NCBI RefSeq assembly: GCF_963674565.1
Contig: NZ_OY771430.1
Span: 1,488,001-1,552,000, forward strand
Direction of reading: 5' to 3'
Origin: an uncultured Carboxylicivirga sp.
GTDB taxonomy: Bacteria; Bacteroidota; Bacteroidia; Bacteroidales; Marinilabiliaceae
DNA: 64,000 nt
Every line of letters starts with the position of its first letter. Position 1 is the first letter of the stretch. Below are positions 36,217 to 43,015 of this stretch, one piece after another. The notes under the pieces are model-generated. The model was not told the origin of the DNA. It did not search any database and saw only the letters and a program-made list of their open reading frames with translations. The position numbers and the translations under genes were made by a program.

Positions 36217-36249
36217 ATAATGTGACATATAACTATTTTATCACATTAT
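36217..36249. repeat. Nine-base inverted repeat ATAATGTGA / TCACATTAT
   Basis: The arms lie at 36217-36225 and 36241-36249 with 15 bases between them. It sits upstream of the possible small membrane peptide. It could be an operator for a dimeric regulator. Confidence 0.55.
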
Positions 36250-36943
36250 ACCTTATCCAATTTATGGAAACATGTATGCATTTTGGAATATTTTCAGAAT
36301 AAACGATCAAGAAGAGAAATCTTTCTGTACTTAAGAATGAATAAACGTTGCTTAAAGGATACAACTAAAACACTTAGTTAACTGTAAACCTGATAAATAC
36401 TAAGTCCACGTATCGAACAATGAGAAAGAAAAAAGTAGATTTTGAATCCAACGTCCATCTAACCTTTATAAGCTAAACTTAATTTTGGCTTTATAGACTG
36501 TAAATTTCTTAGCTTCTTCAAAGCAACCATATTTTATATCACCCTATATTTCAATATCATATATATCTATAAGATTAAAAATTCGAAAACATTTTTAATA
36601 AGTTATCATTTACTCAAACATTAAAAACAACTCTAACAACAATTACTAATCACTTATTAAATATGATTTATTTCACTATTAATTAAAGACTTATTAATGT
36701 TTCCAATTATCGGAAATTAATTCAATCTCAAAAGCTAATCTAATTGTTTATTCAATGGATCTATTCCAATAATAACTTCATACCTATCAAAAGATCTTCC
36801 TGAATCATAAATTAGATAGACAGAATTTACCAATCTATTTTAGAAACTATATTTTTTATTTCAACTCCTTAAAATTCAGACAATGTGCTTTTTTGAACGT
36901 TGTAAGTCGAATGAAAATTGAATTAATAACTTCAATTAATCTC

Positions 36944-36988
36944 ATAAAAAAAAACGTTTGTAAATTCCACTAAGGATTCACAAACGTT
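36944..36988 (-). terminator. Terminator of the acidic secreted protein gene
   Basis: AACGTTTGT and ACAAACGTT pair exactly around an 18-base loop. On the minus strand it is followed by eight T. It lies 24 bases past the stop at 37012. Confidence 0.8.
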
Positions 36989-37011
36989 CTTTCTAAACTT
37001 AAACCAAAAAC

Positions 37012-37989
37012 CTATAATGAAATTTTACGTCCGAATATTTTGTTGTTTTTTGATAATATTAAATAATATGGAGCTTCTTCATCCTTCACTTCATATTCCT
37101 TTTTCATTTCCCCGGAGGGAATTTTTTCTTCTTTAGCAGCTATCTCACCATCCTTTTTAATCATTTCTATATCATACTTCCCACCTTCCGATAATTCACA
37201 CTCAATCTGCAGTAATGTATGCTTTAAATCATTTTCAACAGTCTTTTTCAACATCACCTTAAAATCTTTTACCTCTAACGGCTCGTTAAGCAATTTTTTA
37301 GTTGAAATACCAATCTTCTGTAGAAAAGCAACTTCTTCAATTGGAATCGGTTCAACCATTATTGTTGCCTTGGTATGCCATTCAACAGGTTCACCGTCTT
37401 TCAATGATTTAATGATTACCTTTTTTTCAGCATCATCGTTGTCACCTTCATCATCATGACCTCTCACCACAACACTTTTCTTAATCACTTTTACATGATT
37501 ACCATTTTCATCAATAAAACTCTCAACATCAACAGTATTCTCTCCCTCTCCTTCTCCAATAAAGATCATCTTATGTGGATCATCAAAATCAAAACCTTCC
37601 AGATCTTTCAGCTCAATTCCCTTCTCCTTCATAATTCTTTCAATTTCTTTATGCATTTCTTCCATATTTCCATCGAAATCAAAATTGAAATTAAAATCCA
37701 TGTCGGCCAGAGAATCCATTTTAAAGGCCATGACTTTCATCTTTTTATCCAGATCTTTCGTATGAATCTGAATGATACTATCAATATTCATTGAGTTGAA
37801 TTCATCAAAATCAAGAACCATAACTTCATTAGTTATAGTTGTATCCACCGCCACAGTAGTTGAGTCACCATCGGTAACCACTTTTACCTTAACAACTTTT
37901 TTTTGAGCCATTGTTGAGAAACAACCAACAGTCAGCATTGTTATTACCATCACTGACCAGATACTCGATTTTTTGTAGTTTATTGTCAT
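37012..37989 (-). CDS. Acidic secreted protein divergent from a two-component system
   Basis: The 325-residue protein has an N-terminal signal segment (about residues 10-28), a very acidic helical centre with repeated D/E/M/F patterns (residues 75-150), and a C-terminal beta region. The last 80 residues have the strand order of a Por secretion (type IX) sorting domain, ending in YYLILSKNNKIFGRKISL, but lack the usual PNP start. It faces the divergent kinase gene at 38150, which suggests that it belongs to that regulon. No function is known. Confidence 0.6.
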   Translation of the reverse strand: MTINYKKSSIWSVMVITMLTVGCFSTMAQKKVVKVKVVTDGDSTTVAVDTTITNEVMVLDFDEFNSMNIDSIIQIHTKDLDKKMKVMAFKMDSLADMDFNFNFDFDGNMEEMHKEIERIMKEKGIELKDLEGFDFDDPHKMIFIGEGEGENTVDVESFIDENGNHVKVIKKSVVVRGHDDEGDNDDAEKKVIIKSLKDGEPVEWHTKATIMVEPIPIEEVAFLQKIGISTKKLLNEPLEVKDFKVMLKKTVENDLKHTLLQIECELSEGGKYDIEMIKKDGEIAAKEEKIPSGEMKKEYEVKDEEAPYYLILSKNNKIFGRKISL

Positions 37990-38028
37990 AATTTTGGAGT
38001 TTAATTGGAATCACTTCCTATTGCATCA

Positions 38029-38036
38029 CAAAGCTA
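38029..38036 (-). promoter_or_regulatory. Candidate -7 element of the acidic secreted protein gene
   Basis: The minus strand reads TAGCTTTG, an exact match to TAnnTTTG, about 40 bases before the ATG at 37989. The -33 box is unclear. Confidence 0.45.
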
Positions 38037-38099
38037 CAAACACACTGATTTCAATAGGGTTAAGCTTCGGTTAAAAAGAGTTAATGAAAAGTTAAGTTC

Positions 38100-38131
38100 T
38101 TTCTGAGACATAAGGTAATCTATTATCTTTA
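38100..38131 (+). promoter_or_regulatory. Candidate promoter of the histidine kinase gene
   Basis: TTTC (38100-38103) and TATCTTTA (38124-38131) are separated by 20 bases, the spacing seen at the MFS promoter. Each element has one mismatch. Transcription would start about 12 bases before the ATG. Confidence 0.45.
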
Positions 38132-38149
38132 CATCTGAAAGAATTTGAT

Positions 38150-39763
38150 ATGAAGAGAAAATCGATATTAGGTTTAATTTTACTTATGAGTCTCTCAATG
38201 CTGGGAATCATTGCTGCTCAATACCTATGGATCAGGCAATCGATTAAGGTTCAGAAAGAGAAATTTCATGTTAGTGCTTATGATGCACTAGACAACACTG
38301 TTAGAAGACTCGAAAAAGAATACAATGCGCAGTTTTTATATAATAGCTTTTTCCCAAGTTTAAACACAATACGTCCAACCCAGAAAAAGTCTGATTCTAC
38401 AAAAGTTATTATTAAACCCAAACTTAAGGAGAAACTTTCAAATGGTGTTTATCAGTTCAAACAAGATACTGTTTTCAATTCAAATGGCGCACGTATTGAA
38501 GCGCATGTTGAAATAGGACCCAACAGTACAGAACACAAAGTATGGATAAGCGCAGGAGGTCCGTCAATTGACATACAGGATCTGGAAATTCAGATGGATC
38601 AGATTGAGGATTCGATTACCAATGCATTAGGAGGAATGCAGGAAGAAAGCAATGCTTTAATGGAGATCTTTAACCAAATGCAATATGAGATTAAAACCCG
38701 TCATAATCCATTGCAAAACAGACTTGATTTAACCAATATTACAGAGGTAATTAAAAATGAATTAGAGCAAAACGGAATTGATACTGATTTTGAATATGGT
38801 GTTTTTGATCAACTTTCGAGACGACTATTAAAATATCATTCCGATAAATTTGATCTTTCAAAAGCCAAACAAAATTCAGCCATTGCGGTAAACCTCTTTC
38901 CAAGAGATGTGTTTCGTGGTATTTCTCCTTATGAGTTAGTGGTTTACTTCCCCGATATGGCAACCTATTTGTATAAAACTCAAGGTTGGCTTCTCTTTCT
39001 ATCAAGTATCTTCACTCTTTTTATTTTGATAACCTTCTTCTTAACTATCAGAATGATTCTTAATCAGAAGAAAGTTTCACAGATAAAAACCGACTTTATC
39101 AATAACATGACTCATGAGTTTAAAACACCAATTGCTACTATAAGTCTGGCAACTGACAGTATTTTAAACCCTGTAATTATGGGAAACGAAATGCAAATGA
39201 AGAGTTTCCTTAAAATTATCAAAGAAGAAAACAGCCGAATGAACAGCCATGTAGAAAGGGTTTTGCAGATGTCGCAAATCGAAAAGAAAGACTTTACTGT
39301 AGTTAAATCTTCGCAAGACGTTCATGACATAATTCTACAGGCAATCGACAGTATTCAGTTATTAATGAACGAAACAGGCGGTAATATAACTCATCAATTA
39401 GATGCAGAATTATCAGTTTTTAAATTGGATCAGGTACATTTTGGTAACTTAGTAGTTAATTTACTTGAAAACGCTTTAAAATATTCCGACAAATCGCCTG
39501 TAGTGCATATTTCTACCCAAAATGCAAACGACGGCATTATCATTAATGTGAAAGATAAAGGCATTGGAATGAGTAAAGAACAGCAAAATAAAATATTTGA
39601 AAAATTTTATCGGGCAACCGGTGGAAACATACATAATATAAAAGGTTTTGGCTTGGGCTTAAGCTATGTAAAAGCTGTTGTTGAAGCTCATAATGGAACC
39701 ATTTCAGTAAAAAGTAAAATAAACCAGGGGACAGAATTCAGTATTTATCTACCCTTTAATTAA
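38150..39763 (+). CDS. Membrane sensor histidine kinase (RprX-like)
   Basis: The 537-residue protein has membrane helices at about 7-27 and 283-305 that enclose a periplasmic sensor domain of about 255 residues. The phosphoacceptor is His322 in N-N-M-T-H-E-F-K-T-P, followed by the ATPase domain with N box (NLLENALKYS), G1 (DKGIGMS) and G2 (GFGLGLSYV). This layout resembles RprX of Bacteroides. It is followed after five bases by its response regulator. The sensor domain has no named fold that I can see. Confidence 0.9.
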   Translation: MKRKSILGLILLMSLSMLGIIAAQYLWIRQSIKVQKEKFHVSAYDALDNTVRRLEKEYNAQFLYNSFFPSLNTIRPTQKKSDSTKVIIKPKLKEKLSNGVYQFKQDTVFNSNGARIEAHVEIGPNSTEHKVWISAGGPSIDIQDLEIQMDQIEDSITNALGGMQEESNALMEIFNQMQYEIKTRHNPLQNRLDLTNITEVIKNELEQNGIDTDFEYGVFDQLSRRLLKYHSDKFDLSKAKQNSAIAVNLFPRDVFRGISPYELVVYFPDMATYLYKTQGWLLFLSSIFTLFILITFFLTIRMILNQKKVSQIKTDFINNMTHEFKTPIATISLATDSILNPVIMGNEMQMKSFLKIIKEENSRMNSHVERVLQMSQIEKKDFTVVKSSQDVHDIILQAIDSIQLLMNETGGNITHQLDAELSVFKLDQVHFGNLVVNLLENALKYSDKSPVVHISTQNANDGIIINVKDKGIGMSKEQQNKIFEKFYRATGGNIHNIKGFGLGLSYVKAVVEAHNGTISVKSKINQGTEFSIYLPFN

Positions 39764-39768
39764 TATAC

Positions 39769-40467
39769 ATGGCAGAAGTAAAGAGAGTATTTATGGTGGA
39801 AGATGATCGTAATTTTGGTACGGTCATGAAAGCTTATCTTGAAATAAACGGTTTTTTAGTTACCTGGGTTAAAGACGGAATGCTTGCTTTTACCAGATTT
39901 AAAGAATCGGAATTTGACATTTGTGTTTTAGATGTAATGCTTCCCAATGTCGACGGTTTCACCATAGCCCGTCAAATAAAAGAAAATAACCCTGATATAC
40001 CAATCGTATTCTTAACTGCGAAAGTTATGAAAGAAGATGTATTGGAAGGCTTCAGAACGGGAGCTGATGATTACATTACCAAACCATTCGATTCTGAAAT
40101 TTTAATTTGTAAGATTAATGCTATTTTAAACCGACATAAATCCTCAGAAAATAAAGAGAACAAAGAAATCTATGAAATTGGTGAAGCTAAATTCAACCAT
40201 ATGCTGCGTACCATTGAATTCAGAGACCAGTTTTATAAACTATCACCCAAAGAAGGTGATTTACTAATGTTGCTATGTCAGACAGAAAATAAAGTTTTGG
40301 CACGTGATACGGCCTTAAAACAAGTTTGGGGCGAAACAGGTTATTTCACAACACGAAGCATGGATGTTTACATAACCAAGCTAAGAAAATACCTGAAAGA
40401 CGTACCTAATGTTGAAATTATAAATATACACGGAAGCGGATATCAATTAAGAACATCTCCCTTGTAA
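39769..40467 (+). CDS. OmpR-family response regulator (RprY-like)
   Basis: The 232-residue protein has a receiver domain with acidic pocket E11-D12-D13, phosphoacceptor D55 in VLDVMLPNVDG, conserved T83 region and K105, and a winged-helix DNA-binding domain from about 130. It is the partner of the adjacent kinase and should act as a DNA-binding transcription regulator. RprY-type regulators in Bacteroidota control envelope and stress genes. Confidence 0.92.
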   Translation: MAEVKRVFMVEDDRNFGTVMKAYLEINGFLVTWVKDGMLAFTRFKESEFDICVLDVMLPNVDGFTIARQIKENNPDIPIVFLTAKVMKEDVLEGFRTGADDYITKPFDSEILICKINAILNRHKSSENKENKEIYEIGEAKFNHMLRTIEFRDQFYKLSPKEGDLLMLLCQTENKVLARDTALKQVWGETGYFTTRSMDVYITKLRKYLKDVPNVEIINIHGSGYQLRTSPL

Positions 40468-40474
40468 CTTTTAA

Positions 40475-40499
40475 ATAGGGTTAGGCGTCCTAACTCTAT
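40475..40499 (+). other. Hairpin between response regulator and DUF4097 gene
   Basis: ATAGGGTTAGG and CCTAACTCTAT form an 11-base-pair stem with one wobble pair and a three-base loop. It lies just past the response regulator stop and has no T-run, so it may be a processing stem or attenuator, or a palindromic operator. Confidence 0.6.
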
Positions 40500-40518
40500 A
40501 AATTAAAACTTAGGAAAG

Positions 40519-41145
40519 ATGCAAAAATATTTATTCATTACCCTGCTATTAAGCTTTGGTGCCTTAATTAAAGCACAGGAAGTTACCATTAATGAAAGCT
40601 TTGAGAATGTTACTAATGTTGAAGTGAATACTGTTTTTAGTGATATTGAAATTGTTGCTATTGAAGGTGAAACAGTTACCGTAGATGGTTATGTTCGTTA
40701 TTCAAATCCTAATCAGGAGTATGAAATAAAAGCCTATAAAAAAGGAACAACCCTTTATATATCTGTTGAACATCCCAAACGTTCAAAAGGTAATGCATCA
40801 GGTAAATTCAATATTAAAATGCCTGCAATGACTGATGTTAATATCAATACAGTTAGTGCTAATGTGATGGTTCAAGGTGTTGGCCAAAAATTTGTAAAGA
40901 TAAATACTGTTTCAGGCGATATCCTTGCTGAAAAAATTGGCAGTGATATGAAAGGCAATACCGTTTCCGGAGATATTGATGTAAAAGACTTAAAGGGTAA
41001 TCTTAAGCTTAACACCATTTCTGGTGACATGTCAATTTCTGATGTAGATGGAAACTTTAACGGAACATCAATTTCTGGTGACTTTCGTATAGTCAACCTG
41101 AAGGGAGACAGAAGTATATCCACTATTTCAGGTAGTGTCAGATAA
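40519..41145 (+). CDS. DUF4097-type secreted beta-repeat protein
   Basis: The 208-residue protein has a signal peptide (cleavage after IKAQ) and a right-handed beta-repeat region with a period of about 20 residues, marked by INTVSGDI, GNTVSGDI, LNTISGDM, GTSISGDF, STISGSV. This is the DUF4097 (adhesin-like) family. It should be periplasmic or surface-exposed. It is 51 bases after the response regulator and so may be co-transcribed, perhaps as a target or sensor accessory of that system. Confidence 0.8.
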   Translation: MQKYLFITLLLSFGALIKAQEVTINESFENVTNVEVNTVFSDIEIVAIEGETVTVDGYVRYSNPNQEYEIKAYKKGTTLYISVEHPKRSKGNASGKFNIKMPAMTDVNINTVSANVMVQGVGQKFVKINTVSGDILAEKIGSDMKGNTVSGDIDVKDLKGNLKLNTISGDMSISDVDGNFNGTSISGDFRIVNLKGDRSISTISGSVR

Positions 41146-41154
41146 AAACATCAT

Positions 41155-41188
41155 AAAAAAACCGACATTAAAATATGTCGGTTTTTTT
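41155..41188. terminator. Bidirectional terminator between DUF4097 and CPBP genes
   Basis: ACCGACAT pairs with ATGTCGGT around a six-base loop, with A and T runs on the flanks. It separates two convergent genes. Confidence 0.8.
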
Positions 41189-41200
41189 ATCCTTTTCAAC

Positions 41201-42115
41201 TTATATCTTAATTCGTTTTACAAATGTTTTTATTGTCCATTTGTATTTAAAACCGAAGAATCCAATAAAAACAGTTCCTGCAAGTAAAACTGTATACAGA
41301 TCACTCCAACTAACCACATCGTTCATGTTTCGTAGTAAGGAATCAGTTTGGAGGGCACTACTTTCGGTAGTCACAAAAATACTGATAAAGATATTATTGG
41401 CGGCATGAGCTCCCATAGCCAATTCCACTCCATCATCCAATACCGAAGTTATGGCAAGAATTAATCCAATAGAAAAATATTGAGACATCATTAACCAGAA
41501 TCCATGTTTCTCAACTTCCGGATTTAGAATATGTAATAAAGCAAATGCCATTGATGGAATGATCAATACAGCAATTCTGTTGCGGGTAAGAGCGCCAACT
41601 CCCTGAGCCAGATAGCCTCTTACAAAGATCTCTTCAAAAAAAGTTTGAAACGGTAAAAATAGAAACGACACTAAAACAAGGGTTAACAACTTCTGAATAT
41701 CAAAGCGTACCTGATAGTTACCTATATTCATATAGTAATCGTAAAAAGTAGCAAATGTTATAATGATACCCCAAATAATAAACCCATATATAATACGACG
41801 AATTCTAACCTTACTCCTTCCGTTAATAACCTGAATAAATGTGCGTTGATGCAGTGGCTTTACCAGTAACATCAAAGTAAAAAAGGAAGCAATAAAAGGA
41901 AGCACAACAAGAGCCAATCCCAATGAAGAATTAACGCCAATCGCATTAAAATCAATTACTCCATTTGCAATGCTACCTATCCCACCTTTTAGAGCAACAA
42001 TAATTAATAAGGGAATTCCTCCAATAAACTGTGCAACAATCATTGCGGCAATTATGATGACAAGATAAGCCCACCAATCATTTTTAGTTTTTAGGGCACT
42101 TTCGAGATGTTTCAT
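41201..42115 (-). CDS. CPBP family intramembrane metalloprotease
   Basis: The 304-residue protein has about eight membrane helices. The three CPBP (Abi/CAAX) motifs are present: EEIFVRG with the paired Glu and Arg near residue 162, FALLHIL near 190, and HAANN near 245. Members cut within the membrane or have lost activity; the substrate is unknown. It stands alone, convergent with the DUF4097 gene. Confidence 0.82.
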   Translation of the reverse strand: MKHLESALKTKNDWWAYLVIIIAAMIVAQFIGGIPLLIIVALKGGIGSIANGVIDFNAIGVNSSLGLALVVLPFIASFFTLMLLVKPLHQRTFIQVINGRSKVRIRRIIYGFIIWGIIITFATFYDYYMNIGNYQVRFDIQKLLTLVLVSFLFLPFQTFFEEIFVRGYLAQGVGALTRNRIAVLIIPSMAFALLHILNPEVEKHGFWLMMSQYFSIGLILAITSVLDDGVELAMGAHAANNIFISIFVTTESSALQTDSLLRNMNDVVSWSDLYTVLLAGTVFIGFFGFKYKWTIKTFVKRIKI

Positions 42116-42229
42116 AAATTATTTTACTATTAATCAAGATAACTGAAGCATAAAAATAAATAAAGATAACAATCACCAATTGATCAATTCCTGGTAATTG
42201 ATAAGTAGCCGTTTTTTTGAGATTAACAC

Positions 42230-42261
42230 AAAATAAAAACGCCCGAAGTTTCCCGGGCGTT
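42230..42261 (-). terminator. Terminator of the acetate-type transporter gene
   Basis: AACGCCCG and CGGGCGTT form an eight-base-pair stem, followed by a T-rich stretch on the minus strand. Confidence 0.75.
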
Positions 42262-42282
42262 ACAATTGAATATTTTTTTGAT

Positions 42283-42858
42283 TTATGGTAAAGGCAAAAC
42301 CTTTTTACCGTAGGTTTCCAATAACAAAGTTGCAATGGCAATGTATAATGCACTTGCACCACAAACAACTCCTTCGATACCTGCAATGGTATGAATCAAA
42401 TGACTACCGGTAAAACTGGCTAAAGACAACAGAGCAAAAAGAAGCACTACTGTACCAAAAAGCCAAATCATTGTCTTTGACATTTTTAAAGTTGCAATCC
42501 ATAATCCCAATGTGAAAATTCCCCAGACACCAAGGTAAAAACCCATTGCTGTTGACGACGGTGCTTCACCCAATCCCATTTTTGGCAGAATCCATACAAA
42601 AACCAATGAAATCCAGAATGCGCCATACGATGTAAAGGCCATTTGACCAAACATGTTATTCTTCTTCCACTCCATAATACCTACAATAATCTGTATCAAA
42701 CCACCCATCATGATTCCCATTCCCATAATCATTGTATCCAATCCAAATAGGCCGGCATTATGCAAGTTTAAAAGCATCGTTGTTAGACCGAAACCGGTTA
42801 AACCAAGAGGCGCAGGATTATTGGTTACATCCTTCGCGATGAAAACGTTTTGTTCCAT
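42283..42858 (-). CDS. GPR1/FUN34/YaaH (SatP) family acetate transporter
   Basis: The ATG at 42858 gives 191 residues with six membrane helices. The motif NPAPLGLTGFGLTT near residue 15 is the family signature (NPAPLGL). SatP proteins carry acetate or succinate with protons. A longer in-frame start at 42906 is unlikely because a promoter -7 element lies between the two. The gene is monocistronic. Confidence 0.88.
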   Translation of the reverse strand: MEQNVFIAKDVTNNPAPLGLTGFGLTTMLLNLHNAGLFGLDTMIMGMGIMMGGLIQIIVGIMEWKKNNMFGQMAFTSYGAFWISLVFVWILPKMGLGEAPSSTAMGFYLGVWGIFTLGLWIATLKMSKTMIWLFGTVVLLFALLSLASFTGSHLIHTIAGIEGVVCGASALYIAIATLLLETYGKKVLPLP

Positions 42859-42884
42859 TTTTATCCATTTATTTTTTGAAGGCG

Positions 42885-42892
42885 CAAAAATA
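42885..42892 (-). promoter_or_regulatory. Candidate -7 element of the acetate transporter gene
   Basis: The minus strand reads TATTTTTG, an exact match to TAnnTTTG, 27 bases before the ATG at 42858. It rules against the longer start at 42906. Confidence 0.5.
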
Positions 42893-42962
42893 GATAATTC
42901 CCTCATTTAAAATAGATATTAAGCATATTTGTAAGAAAAAAATTTTAGATCAATATCAGAAC

Positions 42963-42995
42963 AAAAAAAGCCCGGCAACCAAAGCTGCCGGGCTT
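42963..42995 (-). terminator. Terminator of htpG
   Basis: AAGCCCGGCA and TGCCGGGCTT form a perfect ten-base-pair stem with an eight-base loop, followed by seven T on the minus strand. It lies 21 bases beyond the htpG stop. Confidence 0.85.
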
Positions 42996-43015
42996 CATAT
43001 TTCAAATTGTTTTTA

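Larger units (their letters stand above)
35848..37011. other. Gene-poor block between the Bat operon and the acidic secreted protein
   Basis: About 1.16 kb with no convincing long gene on either strand. It holds the Bat terminator, a second bidirectional hairpin, a compound hairpin, one possible 29-residue membrane peptide on the minus strand, and a 9-base inverted repeat (36217-36225 with 36241-36249). The part from about 36250 to 36940 is AT-rich and I see nothing in it; it could be decayed sequence. Confidence 0.6.
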
